Assembly: GCF_003259435.1 (NCBI RefSeq)
Contig: NZ_QLMA01000002.1
Location: 1-64,000 of the forward strand
Length of the DNA stretch: 64,000 nt
Direction: 5' to 3'
Source of the DNA: Chitinophaga dinghuensis
GTDB lineage: Bacteria; Bacteroidota; Bacteroidia; Chitinophagales; Chitinophagaceae
In this document: positions 54,694 to 63,840 of the stretch, piece by piece
Layout of the letters: each line of letters opens with the position of its first letter
Numbering within the stretch: position 1 is the stretch's first letter
The notes under the pieces: generated by a model
Databases searched by the model: none
The model's input: only the letters and a program-made list of their open reading frames with translations
What the model was told of the DNA's origin: nothing
Translations under genes and position numbers: made by a program

Positions 54694-55230
54694 ATGTTCT
54701 TTATACCTAGTATTCTAATTACAATTCTCACATTTCCTGGCGTGGTAGTACACGAACTGGCACACCAGCTATTCTGTCGCCTTTTTGGGGTAGCAGTGTT
54801 TGAGGTGAAATATTTTCAGGTTGGTAATCCTGCTGGTTACGTGATTCATGAACAGCCTAAAAACCCTGTTCATCAATTATTGATCAGTATAGGGCCATTT
54901 TTCCTGAATACCATATTGGGCATCCTCATCGCATTTCCTGCTATCTTGCCTATTGCACAGTTTGGAGAGCCTAATATGCTTGACTACCTGATGATATACC
55001 TGGGCGTAAGCATTGCTATACATGCATTCCCCAGTACCGGCGATGCCAATTCCATTTGGCAAATAGTGGTCCATGGAGAAAATACGCCACTATGGTTGAA
55101 AATCCTTTGCTTCCCTATAGTGGTCATTATCTATATTGGGGCAATCGGATCTGTCATTTGGTTGGATTTCGCTTATGGAGTCGGAGTTGCCGTATTCCTG
55201 CCGCTGTGGATTATCAAACTTATTGCATAA
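54694..55230 (+). CDS. M50-like membrane zinc metalloprotease (DUF3267/site-2 type)
   Basis: 178 residues and four or so membrane helices. HELAH at 20-24 supplies two His ligands and the catalytic Glu inside the first helix. Asp117 in AFPSTGDANSIW is a plausible third ligand. The soluble loop EVKYFQVGNPAGYVIHE lies between the helices. Site-2-type proteases cleave membrane-bound regulators. With a zinc-ribbon single-TM protein encoded directly upstream, a substrate-protease pairing can be proposed but is not shown. Confidence 0.82.
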   Translation: MFFIPSILITILTFPGVVVHELAHQLFCRLFGVAVFEVKYFQVGNPAGYVIHEQPKNPVHQLLISIGPFFLNTILGILIAFPAILPIAQFGEPNMLDYLMIYLGVSIAIHAFPSTGDANSIWQIVVHGENTPLWLKILCFPIVVIIYIGAIGSVIWLDFAYGVGVAVFLPLWIIKLIA

Positions 55231-55237
55231 AATAAAA

Positions 55238-55262
55238 CAGGCCAGACATGAAGTCTGGCCTG
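55238..55262 (+). terminator. Bidirectional terminator
   Basis: A perfect 10-bp GC-rich stem (55238-55247 with 55253-55262) with A/T runs on both sides, between convergent genes. Confidence 0.82.
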
Positions 55263-55282
55263 CAAAAATGTTTATTGTATAA

Positions 55283-55876
55283 TTACTTCTTCACTTTCCC
55301 GAAATGATAGCTGATCATTAACATACCTACTGATCCGATTTTTACACGGTAGTATGGATTGTTGGCATCGGGATCAAATGACTTGGGATCATTGGGCTTA
55401 TAGTAGTAGCTATTGAGAGAGATCTCAGTGGCGAGCGAAATGTGTCTTCCGAAATAATATTGCAAGCCTACTACGGGACTTACACCAAAACGCCAGACAC
55501 TGATACCAGTGGTATTCGACTTACTATATGCAACAGATGCATCAGCGCCGCCGTACAGCAACCAGTCGTCGATTACATGTCCCCATTGATGTCCTAACCT
55601 GACATCTGGGTAAAGTCCTTCGGACTTCTCATTACTTAATTCAAGGTTAATACCTACTCTTGCAGCCTTATTATGGCGATAGTGCCATTTGTAGTTGATC
55701 ATATAAGACTGCTGATTCTTCTTCAGGAAAGTTAGGATGTTGGCAATATCGATGCCTAATTCATGCTGATACCTATACTTTACATTAGTGGTATCCTGGC
55801 AGAAAGCAGCGATACTGGTACAAACCAGTATCGCTGTTAAAAGGAATATTTTCTTACTTGCTGTTAACCCAGTCAC
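55283..55876 (-). CDS. Outer-membrane beta-barrel protein, 197 aa
   Basis: Signal peptide KIFLLTAILVCTSIAAFCQ is followed by amphipathic strands (YMINYKWHYRHNK, RVGINLELSNEK, WRFGVSPVVGLQYYFG) and a final GMLMISYHFGKVKK. No family recognised beyond a small barrel. The start overlaps the end of the upstream lipoprotein gene by 23 bp, so the two are co-transcribed and probably coupled. Confidence 0.75.
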   Translation of the reverse strand: MTGLTASKKIFLLTAILVCTSIAAFCQDTTNVKYRYQHELGIDIANILTFLKKNQQSYMINYKWHYRHNKAARVGINLELSNEKSEGLYPDVRLGHQWGHVIDDWLLYGGADASVAYSKSNTTGISVWRFGVSPVVGLQYYFGRHISLATEISLNSYYYKPNDPKSFDPDANNPYYRVKIGSVGMLMISYHFGKVKK

Positions 55877-57035
55877 TCAGCTTGTTTTTAAGTTTGGTAA
55901 TTTTTTTAGAGAAGCTACCGTTAGATTCAGCTCTCTTATTGAACCAATCATTCACATCTGTACCGAAGTATGGTTTCAGCAGGCCTTTCAGATCAGAGAT
56001 GAAAGGATCGCTGTACACCATTGCATTCTCAGAAGTTTTGTCTTTGTAGAATACCATCAGGTCACGACCGTTAGATGCATTGTCTTTGAAACGGAATTCG
56101 CCGATAGCAGCATCTTTGTTGTAAGCAAATACGCTGAAGGTTGGATTTACGTCTACAGCTTTATCAGAAGATAATTTGAAGTATGCTTTCGCATCCCATG
56201 AACCTTTGATAGCCAGGTCGCCTTTTTTCACGCCGCCTTCAACAGATACCAGGTCGTCATGCAGTGACAGGTTGTTGTAGTCATCATTTGCGAAAGTGAA
56301 TTTACCATTGAATGCAGTCACACAGTCAGAACCGGTTTGCATTTCAAAGATGGCATTAAACTGTGTGTTGGTGATTTTATCCACTTTAACGAGGTAATCA
56401 TGCGGAGCCAGGCTGAACTTCAGGGTGATATTCTGAGGAATAGGGAAGTTACCTTTTGCATAGCTACCAGCGAATTCCAGACGGAACAACTGAGTACCAT
56501 CTTTTGTCAGTGTAGCTTTGGCAGCTGTAGGGAGATAAACGTTTTCCGCATTCACCTGGTATTTATCATCTTTATAACCAGTGATAGTGAATTCGTAATT
56601 ATTTTTAGTACTTGCCGGATCAGAAGGGAAAGTAACTACGATATCGCTGGAAGCTGTTTTGTCGAATTTCTTCGTAGCAGGATTCCAGGTATATTTACCT
56701 GCATAGTGTGCAAAATCAAAGCGGGAGTCAGGTCCTACTTCTACATCGCCTATTGCAAGGTCCAGTGCCTCGGTTACGTCATTCAACCATTGTTCATTTG
56801 CAATATCACCATCTTTCAGACCAACGGTATTCAGTATAGACTGCATGAACTGACCATCCTTAATGTTTTTAACGCAATTGAATAAGTTGGTACGAGTCTG
56901 GTTTAACTGTCTTTTGTCTTCTTCTACGGTAGTGGGTTTTTGTGGACCTTCTTCATTTTTGCTTCCACATCCGGTAATCATAGCGAAAGAAAGGGCGGCG
57001 CCAGCCAGAACTCCCTTATAGCGGGTTAGGTACAT
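55854..57035 (-). CDS. Hypothetical surface lipoprotein, 393 aa
   Basis: The leader ALSFAMITGC has a lipobox with Cys23. The next residues GSKNEEG carry the acidic pair expected of the Bacteroidota lipoprotein export signal, so it may be surface-exposed. The mature protein is beta-rich with several similar strand pairs and no recognised domain. It shares an operon with the beta-barrel gene. Confidence 0.75.
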   Translation of the reverse strand: MYLTRYKGVLAGAALSFAMITGCGSKNEEGPQKPTTVEEDKRQLNQTRTNLFNCVKNIKDGQFMQSILNTVGLKDGDIANEQWLNDVTEALDLAIGDVEVGPDSRFDFAHYAGKYTWNPATKKFDKTASSDIVVTFPSDPASTKNNYEFTITGYKDDKYQVNAENVYLPTAAKATLTKDGTQLFRLEFAGSYAKGNFPIPQNITLKFSLAPHDYLVKVDKITNTQFNAIFEMQTGSDCVTAFNGKFTFANDDYNNLSLHDDLVSVEGGVKKGDLAIKGSWDAKAYFKLSSDKAVDVNPTFSVFAYNKDAAIGEFRFKDNASNGRDLMVFYKDKTSENAMVYSDPFISDLKGLLKPYFGTDVNDWFNKRAESNGSFSKKITKLKNKLSDWVNSK

Positions 57036-57112
57036 AGGTAGGATTTGTTTATAAGTTTATAATGAGTATGCAAGATATATCAAAATCATACCATTTAATA
57101 CAATTTTAATGC

Positions 57113-57171
57113 ATAAAAAAAACAAGGAAAGTTGATTATGCATATAAAGCATTTCAACTTTCCTTGTTTTT
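57113..57171 (-). terminator. Terminator of the SNF2 helicase gene
   Basis: An 18-bp perfect stem (57118-57135 with 57154-57171) with an inner ATGC/GCAT pairing in the loop, followed on the minus strand by a T run (57113-57120). It lies 33 bp after the stop at 57204. Confidence 0.82.
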
Positions 57172-57203
57172 GTATTACAAAATTATCTGGTGCTAATTAT
57201 TGA

Positions 57204-60200
57204 TTAACTGAAGAGATACAGTACATCTTCTTTGGTCAGTTTCTTCACAAAACCGTTATCATCTGCAATGATTTCTTTTACAAGCGATTTCTTTCTCTCT
57301 TGTAATTGCAGGATTTTTTCTTCTACGGTATCCTTACAGATCATTCGGTATGCGAATATATTTTTCGTTTGTCCGATACGGTGAGTACGGTCGATAGCTT
57401 GTTGTTCTACCGCAGGGTTCCACCATGGGTCCACTATGTATACATAATCCGCAGCAGTCAGGTTCAGACCCACACCACCAGCTTTCAATGAAATCAGGAA
57501 TACCCTGCAATCATCATTGTTCTGGAAGTTCTGAATAGCCTTTTCACGATCCATAGTAGAAGTACTTCCATCGAAGTATTCAAATGGAATCTTCATGTGC
57601 TGCAGTCTTTCTTTGATCAGACCCAGCATACCCAGGAACTGTGAGAACACCAGTACTTTGTGATTACCAATGTTTTCGGCAATCTCGCGGGTCAGCTCAT
57701 GCAATTTCACAGAATGATTTGGATATTGTTCTGTATCGTTCAGGATAGCAGGACTATCACATATCTGACGAAGTTTCATCAGACCTTGCAGGATAGTCAG
57801 CTGGCTACGTTCCATACCCTGGTCTTCAATAACGCCCAGGATTTTAGAACGATAACTGTTGCGGTAAGCATCATAAATATGCCGTTGTTCCGCATCCATT
57901 TCGCAGAAAATAACAGTTTCAATTTTCTCCGGCAGTTCTTTCGCTACCTGTTCCTTCGTACGACGGAGGATAAATGGATATATCAGCTTACGCAGATGGT
58001 CTTTCCTTTCTTCGTCCTGGAATTTATCGATTGGCGTAGCGAATTCATTTCGGAAGAAGTCCACACTACCAAGCATTCCCGGATTCAGGAAGTTCATCTG
58101 TGCATAAATATCGAAGGTATTATTCTGCATAGGCGTACCGCTCAAAGCCAGGCGGTTCTTGGTATGCAGCAACTGTGCGGCTTTGGTTACTTTTGACTGT
58201 GGATTCTTAATTGCCTGGGATTCATCCAATACAACATAATCGAATTCCAGTTTCATCAGTAACTGTACATCGCTGCGCAGGGTACCGTAAGTGGTAATGA
58301 TGACATCAAATTTCGCCAGTTCTTCGCTGCTTTTCAGTCGCGCCGGACCATGATGAATATGATGCGTTATTTCCGGAGTGAACTTGCGGATTTCATTTTC
58401 CCAGTTGTAAATAAGCGTAGTAGGACATACCACGAGGGTCATACATTGTCCATGCTTATTTTTATAATACTGGATAAATGTAAGGGCCTGAATGGTTTTA
58501 CCAAGACCCATATCATCCGCGAGGATACCGCCCCATTTAATTTCGTCCAGGTAGTTCAGCCATTGGAAGCCGCTCTCCTGGTATGGACGTAATTTAGCAT
58601 GGAGATTTTCCGGCAGGGCAATATTGCGGATTTCATCAAACTGCAACAGCTTTTTGCGTTTCTGTTCCAGCTCAATCACCACTGCTTCATCATCAATAAA
58701 CTCATAGAGTTCATCGATTACACTGAAGTTATATTTACTGAGTTTAAGACCTTTATCTTTTTCCTCACCAACTTTAAAGAGGAGGGAATATTTGCGGAGC
58801 CATTCTTCCGGCAGCAAGCCCAGAGAGCCATCTGCCAGTTGTACGTAGTTCTGCTTATTCGCCAGGGCTGATTTGATATCCTTGATGCTTACTTTCTGAT
58901 CGCCATATACTACTTCAATCTGAGCGTCGAACCAGTCGATGCCGGAACTGATCTGGAGATTGGTAACAGGTTTATGGGAACTGAATTTAAAGTTGCGCAG
59001 GTTATCAAATCCGAATACCCGTACATCCATTTCTTTCAGTGCATCGAAGAAGAGGAAGAACCAGTTGTTCTTCAATGCTTCTTTTGCACGGAGATAGAAA
59101 TAGTTCTGGTTTTCGTTTTGAGAGAAGTTGGTATGCAGGGTACGTAGTTTGGCTACGAACTCTTCTTCTGCTTCTTTATTACGGTGAATAATGATCACCT
59201 TATTACCTTCCTGAACGGTGATTTTCGCATCATCATTCCATTCCACTTCCTGCCCGCGATACGAGAATCCAGGCTGGATAATGAAGGTTTCGCCCATTTC
59301 TTTCAGGTATACATGATTATCCGGTTTGAGATCGCGTACTTCAGACAGCAATCCGTTATCGAACTGGATATCATATTGCCTGCTCATTGGCAGGAGGTAA
59401 TCTTTCAGGTATACTGGCCATTCTTTGTTAGGGATGCGCAGTTTTCCATTTTGTCTGAACAGTTCCACATGGAGAGAGTCTTGTGGATTCTCAAACATGT
59501 AAATCACGTTATTGTACAGGAAAAGGAGTGGGCTATCCCAGGCATTTGCAGAAACGTTCACTTCTTCTCCTTCTATGGAAACGAAGCATTGCACGTCTAC
59601 ATTGGTATTACCAGTATTGGTTTTAATGATGAGTTTCAGTCGCTCTGCACCCAACTGTAACGGTACCAGGTTCTTTGTTTTAAACGTCTGGCGATTGGGG
59701 AGCAGGAATATCAGACCTTGTTCAGCCAGTTGTGGAAACAGTTTGGCCAACTTCGGATGCAGGTATTCCAGCATTAGTTCTTTCGTTTCGGTGGGTAGTT
59801 CTTCCGCATTTTCGTGGGTAATGTTTTCCCAGATACCTGCGAACGGAGAGTTTTTGCTGAGGAATTTACTGACTTCAGAATTCTGGAGTTTTCTGACTGG
59901 CGCGATCAGATCGCGGTCTTTCTCCTTGTATTGATAGAAATCCACATACTTTGTCAGATCCAGTTTGCTGGCGAGAGAAACGAAGGCGGTTTGTTCATCG
60001 TTTACTTCTCCGCTGATGAGATCCAGTTTAAAGTAGGGATAGAGTGTTTCATTTGCATTGAAAACCGCTGCCAGTCGCTGCGTAACGGTGATGGTTTCAT
60101 CTGTTGGCGGCGGTGGAGTGGCGGCAGCTGGTTGCCGACCGATAGCGGAGCCGTCTACGCGTTTGATACTAGAGTCCAGAACGCGGAGGAATGGTTTACC

Positions 60201-60944
60201 GTCGGTGTAGGTGAATGCGAATTTACCTTCCAGGTCATCTGCAAGGGAGTATCCGTAAAGGGAGAGGAGTTTGTTTTTCTCTTTATCCCAGTTGCGGAGG
60301 GTATCAAAGTAGAAGGGGCCGTGTTTCTGGAGTAATTGCAGGAACAGGGCTGTTTTATGCACGCAGAGGGCATGTTCGGTTTCATCGCAGGTGCAATGGG
60401 TATCGAAAAAGCGTTCCTCGTTGCGCTGAATGATAAGTGGATATTCTTCTCCGTCTACTTTCAGATTGGCTTCCACTTTCTCATCTTTGGCGCTGATGAT
60501 TTTGGCCGGTTTACCTTTGGCGATTTCTTCTGCTTTGGCGAAGATGCTGCCGGAGGTAAGGAGTTTAATGATTTTGAGGTCGATAGACTTCATTTTCACC
60601 AGCGTATGTTGCTGATCAAACTGAGTATCAAAGCTTTCGAATTGATTTTTGTCCAGCATTTCTTGCAGCTGAAAGAGAGCTGCTGCTTCATGCCGACAGA
60701 TATCCCCAAGATTATAAGGACATTGGCATCGGATGGACATGCCGTTTGTATCACCATATTTATTGATAGATACCCGATAGTAGTTGGCATGCGTGTCGCT
60801 TTTCACGCGGAAGGTCGCTGATTTTAGTACCGGGTCTGCCTCAATCAGTTCAACACCCCCGGTAGAAAATATACGCTTCCCCCTGCGGATCACTTCATCA
60901 GTGCCGTTATTGTAAACATATTTTAGCAAATGGGGTAGCGACAT
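57204..60944 (-). CDS. SNF2-family DEAD/DEAH helicase with two SWIM zinc fingers
   Basis: 1246 residues. Two SWIM fingers of identical CxCx7CxH spacing are present: Cys73, Cys75, Cys83, His85 and Cys184, Cys186, Cys194, His196. A long middle region without clear motifs follows. The helicase core has LADDMGLGKTIQ (about 802-813), DESQAIKNP (about 907), SGTPMQNN, GGVGLNLTAADYV and DRTHRIGQ. Many bacterial SNF2 proteins of this type carry one SWIM domain and are thought to remodel protein-DNA complexes during transcription or repair (RapA/HepA relatives). No nuclease or methylase gene is adjacent, so a defence island is not suggested. Confidence 0.93.
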   Translation of the reverse strand: MSLPHLLKYVYNNGTDEVIRRGKRIFSTGGVELIEADPVLKSATFRVKSDTHANYYRVSINKYGDTNGMSIRCQCPYNLGDICRHEAAALFQLQEMLDKNQFESFDTQFDQQHTLVKMKSIDLKIIKLLTSGSIFAKAEEIAKGKPAKIISAKDEKVEANLKVDGEEYPLIIQRNEERFFDTHCTCDETEHALCVHKTALFLQLLQKHGPFYFDTLRNWDKEKNKLLSLYGYSLADDLEGKFAFTYTDGKPFLRVLDSSIKRVDGSAIGRQPAAATPPPPTDETITVTQRLAAVFNANETLYPYFKLDLISGEVNDEQTAFVSLASKLDLTKYVDFYQYKEKDRDLIAPVRKLQNSEVSKFLSKNSPFAGIWENITHENAEELPTETKELMLEYLHPKLAKLFPQLAEQGLIFLLPNRQTFKTKNLVPLQLGAERLKLIIKTNTGNTNVDVQCFVSIEGEEVNVSANAWDSPLLFLYNNVIYMFENPQDSLHVELFRQNGKLRIPNKEWPVYLKDYLLPMSRQYDIQFDNGLLSEVRDLKPDNHVYLKEMGETFIIQPGFSYRGQEVEWNDDAKITVQEGNKVIIIHRNKEAEEEFVAKLRTLHTNFSQNENQNYFYLRAKEALKNNWFFLFFDALKEMDVRVFGFDNLRNFKFSSHKPVTNLQISSGIDWFDAQIEVVYGDQKVSIKDIKSALANKQNYVQLADGSLGLLPEEWLRKYSLLFKVGEEKDKGLKLSKYNFSVIDELYEFIDDEAVVIELEQKRKKLLQFDEIRNIALPENLHAKLRPYQESGFQWLNYLDEIKWGGILADDMGLGKTIQALTFIQYYKNKHGQCMTLVVCPTTLIYNWENEIRKFTPEITHHIHHGPARLKSSEELAKFDVIITTYGTLRSDVQLLMKLEFDYVVLDESQAIKNPQSKVTKAAQLLHTKNRLALSGTPMQNNTFDIYAQMNFLNPGMLGSVDFFRNEFATPIDKFQDEERKDHLRKLIYPFILRRTKEQVAKELPEKIETVIFCEMDAEQRHIYDAYRNSYRSKILGVIEDQGMERSQLTILQGLMKLRQICDSPAILNDTEQYPNHSVKLHELTREIAENIGNHKVLVFSQFLGMLGLIKERLQHMKIPFEYFDGSTSTMDREKAIQNFQNNDDCRVFLISLKAGGVGLNLTAADYVYIVDPWWNPAVEQQAIDRTHRIGQTKNIFAYRMICKDTVEEKILQLQERKKSLVKEIIADDNGFVKKLTKEDVLYLFS

Positions 60945-61218
60945 ACTATCTGTTGTTGCCTCCTTTTATTTTACCAGCCAAAGGGTTAAAATAAGAAAAA
61001 AAAGATTCGGCAGCTGGTAAAAAGGCAATCCACAAAAGTAAGCAGAAAATCTCTTTTGAAAAAGACTTCAGCTCCTTGCCGAGGACACATCTTTTCTTTA
61101 AAAATAAGTAAAAAAAACCATTTTAAACAGCCTGGTTATCAAGTATCAGATAGCAATAAAAATCCCGGGCCCCTACAGGAGAGGCCCGGGTTTCTATTAG
61201 GCGTGAAAAAAATTACTG
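60945..61218. other. Intergenic region upstream of the helicase gene
   Basis: 274 bp with the helicase promoter on the minus strand and the terminator of the ComB-like gene. No convincing gene; the short plus-strand ORF inside is Lys-rich and runs into the hairpin. Confidence 0.6.
61164..61190 (-). terminator. Terminator of the ComB-like gene
   Basis: An 8-bp GC stem (61164-61171 with 61183-61190) followed on the minus strand by ATTTTTA, 28 bp after the stop. Confidence 0.8.
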
Positions 61219-61956
61219 TTAAGAAACAGGAACTTCTGCTGTTACCAGTTCACCATTTTTGAAAATGGGGAGTACATTCGACCCATCTGGAGTGAGGCAG
61301 AACTGAATATCTTTTTCCAGGCCGTAATTCGCCAATCTTTTATAGTGGCTGGCCTGTTGCATAAAGGAGTATATATCGTCTTTTGCAGTATTGTAGAGAG
61401 ACTCGGCTGCAATAGCTGAATCGCAGTCCACATTGAAATGGTCTTTGATTCTGTTTACCACAGCGCCGGCGAAGAGGGTATCTTCCATATTTACCCGGTC
61501 TTTCCAGGCAGCGCATCCGAGGATAACAGGTTGTCCTTGTGCAATGAGGTAATCGCAAACTGCGCTGATGTTAGGGAAAGATCCTGTTACAATCTGGATG
61601 GCATCTTTCGCCATATGCAGTAATTTGGTACCATTGGTGGTAGTCAGTACCAATGTTTTCCCTTCGATAAAATCGCGGGGATATTCAAATGGTGAATTCC
61701 CATGTACGAGACCTTCGGCCACTTTGCCATCGCGTTCGCCGGCAGTGATGCCCCCGATCGCGCGGCCGATATTCACACATTCTTCTACAGTAGCCACCGG
61801 GATAACTTTAGCTGCACCATTGTAAAGAGCAGTGCAGATGGTGGAAGTAGCACGCAGTACGTCAATAATTACTACGATGCTGTTTTTTACATCATAAAGA
61901 TGCAGCAAAGCCGGAGATAAACATACTTCCAGGCTTGGTTTGTTGCTTTCTGTCAT
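61219..61956 (-). CDS. 2-phosphosulfolactate phosphatase family protein (ComB-like)
   Basis: 245 residues. VVIIDVLRATSTICTAL, ITAGERDGKVAEGLVHGNSP and LVLTTTNGTKLL are the family hallmarks. In methanogens ComB removes phosphate from 2-phosphosulfolactate in coenzyme M synthesis. Bacteroidota do not make coenzyme M, so the protein may act in sulfolactate or capnine-type sulfonolipid chemistry, which is inference. The SRPBCC gene is 16 bp upstream on the same strand. Confidence 0.88.
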   Translation of the reverse strand: MTESNKPSLEVCLSPALLHLYDVKNSIVVIIDVLRATSTICTALYNGAAKVIPVATVEECVNIGRAIGGITAGERDGKVAEGLVHGNSPFEYPRDFIEGKTLVLTTTNGTKLLHMAKDAIQIVTGSFPNISAVCDYLIAQGQPVILGCAAWKDRVNMEDTLFAGAVVNRIKDHFNVDCDSAIAAESLYNTAKDDIYSFMQQASHYKRLANYGLEKDIQFCLTPDGSNVLPIFKNGELVTAEVPVS

Positions 61957-61972
61957 TCAATTGCTTTTTGCT

Positions 61973-62446
61973 TTAATCAAGGATCACCCGCCACTTGTCA
62001 GTCTCCGCATAGTCCTTAATAGTATCATTGCGATGGCATAGCAGCTGCGTCATATACTTCACCAGGTAAAAACGCTCTACCATCCGGCCAATCCAGCCGT
62101 ATGGCGTTCCGAATTCCATCATATCAATCATCACTGTTCCATTCCCAATCTCTTTAAAGTAGTGGTCATGTTTCATGAAAGTGAAATCGCCGGCTTCCAT
62201 TTCATCACAGAAGTGCCGATTCATATCCATGGCAGTGATTTTAGTTGTCAATTGCCGTAATTTTCCGAGATGCCTGGCTTGCCAGGTAACGGATTCCCCT
62301 TTTGTAATCAGTCCGGTGGTTCTTCCTTTTATAGGCTCCTCCTTAGTATGCTCCATACTTTTTTTATGAAGCGTAATACTGCGACTCAAATCAAAAACGC
62401 GTTCCAACGGGGCATGGATAACGGTTGTTAAGTGAATAGTGGGCAT
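61973..62446 (-). CDS. SRPBCC (START/Bet v1-like) domain protein
   Basis: 157 residues. MPTIHLTTVIHAPLERVFDL is the typical first strand and helix, and FGTPYGWIGRMVERFYLVKYM the long C-terminal helix. It forms a hydrophobic ligand pocket; ligand unknown. It probably forms a transcription unit with the ComB-like gene. Confidence 0.85.
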   Translation of the reverse strand: MPTIHLTTVIHAPLERVFDLSRSITLHKKSMEHTKEEPIKGRTTGLITKGESVTWQARHLGKLRQLTTKITAMDMNRHFCDEMEAGDFTFMKHDHYFKEIGNGTVMIDMMEFGTPYGWIGRMVERFYLVKYMTQLLCHRNDTIKDYAETDKWRVILD

Positions 62447-62555
62447 AGATAGAGATATGGTATAATTAAAAAATTCCGGTACCCGGAATTACAGGTACCG
62501 AAATTAATAACTTTAACCGGCTATTCATATCTAAATCTCCGGCAGATTATTTTAC

Positions 62556-63638
62556 TTATCCCAGAAATGGCACTTTTACCACTTTCGCTTTCAGGTTCTT
62601 ATCTCTTACAGAGATGAAGATTTCACCGTCCAGTGCAGCAAATGGCGTTTTCACATAGCCGAGACCGATAGCCTTCTGTAAGCTTGGCGACTGTGTACCA
62701 GAGGTTACGCGACCGATAACGTTACCAGCTGCATCCTTGATCTCATAGTCGTGACGCGGAATACCCTTGTCTACCATCTCAAATCCTACCAGTTTCTGTT
62801 CTAAACCATTGGTTTTCTGTGCTTCGAAGATAGCGCGGGAAGGGAAATCTTTGGTGAATTTGGTAATCCATCCCAGACCAGCTTCCATTGGAGAAGTACG
62901 GTCGTCAATATCATTACCATACAGGCAGAAGCCCATTTCCAGACGGAGCGTATCGCGAGCGCCCAGACCAATTGGCTTCAGACCTTTACCCAGAGAGAAC
63001 AATGCATCCCAGATTTTATTCGCTGCACCGTCTACATCTTCGAAATATATTTCGATACCACCCGCTCCGGTATAACCAGTTGCACTGATCAATACATTCG
63101 GAACACCTGCAAATTCACCTTTCTCGAAAGTGTAGTATTTCAGGTTTACCAAGTCTACCGCTGTCAGTGGCTGGAGCATGCTAGTCGCATTCGGGCCCTG
63201 AATAGCAAGGAGACAGGTTCTGTCGGAAATGTTGTGCATTTCCACATTATTGGTGTTGAACTGGCTGATCCAGTTCCAGTCTTTTTCAATATTGCTTGCA
63301 TTCACTACCAGCATATATACATTGTTTGGCTCAACGCAATATACCAGCAGGTCATCCACGATACCGCCTTCATTGTTAGGCAGACAGCTATACTGCGCTT
63401 TACCAGCAGTCAGTTTGGAAGCATCGTTGGAGGTAACACGCTGGATCAGGTCCAGCGCATGCTCACCTTTTAAAATAAACTCGCCCATGTGGCTCACATC
63501 AAAAACTCCTGCATTGGTGCGTACGGCCTGATGTTCATCGTTGATCCCTGTATAGGATATTGGCATGTTGTAACCTGCGAATGGAGCCATTTTTGCGCCC
63601 AGCGCAATGTGTTTTTCTGTAAAAGGCGTGTTTTTCAT
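62556..63638 (-). CDS. gcvT: Glycine cleavage system T protein (aminomethyltransferase)
   Basis: 360 residues, the usual length. [56 protein letters not shown] and [12 protein letters not shown] are all conserved. It transfers the methylene group from the H-protein to tetrahydrofolate. No gcvH or gcvP is next to it, as is usual in Bacteroidota where the genes are scattered. Confidence 0.97.
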   Translation of the reverse strand: MKNTPFTEKHIALGAKMAPFAGYNMPISYTGINDEHQAVRTNAGVFDVSHMGEFILKGEHALDLIQRVTSNDASKLTAGKAQYSCLPNNEGGIVDDLLVYCVEPNNVYMLVVNASNIEKDWNWISQFNTNNVEMHNISDRTCLLAIQGPNATSMLQPLTAVDLVNLKYYTFEKGEFAGVPNVLISATGYTGAGGIEIYFEDVDGAANKIWDALFSLGKGLKPIGLGARDTLRLEMGFCLYGNDIDDRTSPMEAGLGWITKFTKDFPSRAIFEAQKTNGLEQKLVGFEMVDKGIPRHDYEIKDAAGNVIGRVTSGTQSPSLQKAIGLGYVKTPFAALDGEIFISVRDKNLKAKVVKVPFLG

Positions 63639-63787
63639 ACTTTATTTTTAAAACGCGGCAAAAATAGCATTTTGCCCTTTACCAACGATAATCACTTTCC
63701 GACGAATGACGTTTCCCAGACCAAAGTAATATATTATAAATAGCTAATATACAATCCAATAGTAAAAAAAGATGTGGCATGAAATTC

Positions 63788-63817
63788 CTTGTAGGTGCAG
63801 GGTAATTTGTAATTTTG
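63788..63817 (+). promoter_or_regulatory. Promoter of the M28-like peptidase gene
   Basis: TAATTTTG at 63810-63817 matches TAnnTTTG exactly. With an 18-bp spacer the -33 box is CTTG (63788-63791), one mismatch from TTTG. Confidence 0.6.
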
Positions 63818-63840
63818 CCCCACATCCAAAACAGTTTGCT

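Noticed and set aside
57204..60944. SNF2 helicase as part of a DISARM or similar defence island
   Set aside because: No methylase, nuclease or PLD gene is adjacent, and neighbours are housekeeping or envelope genes.
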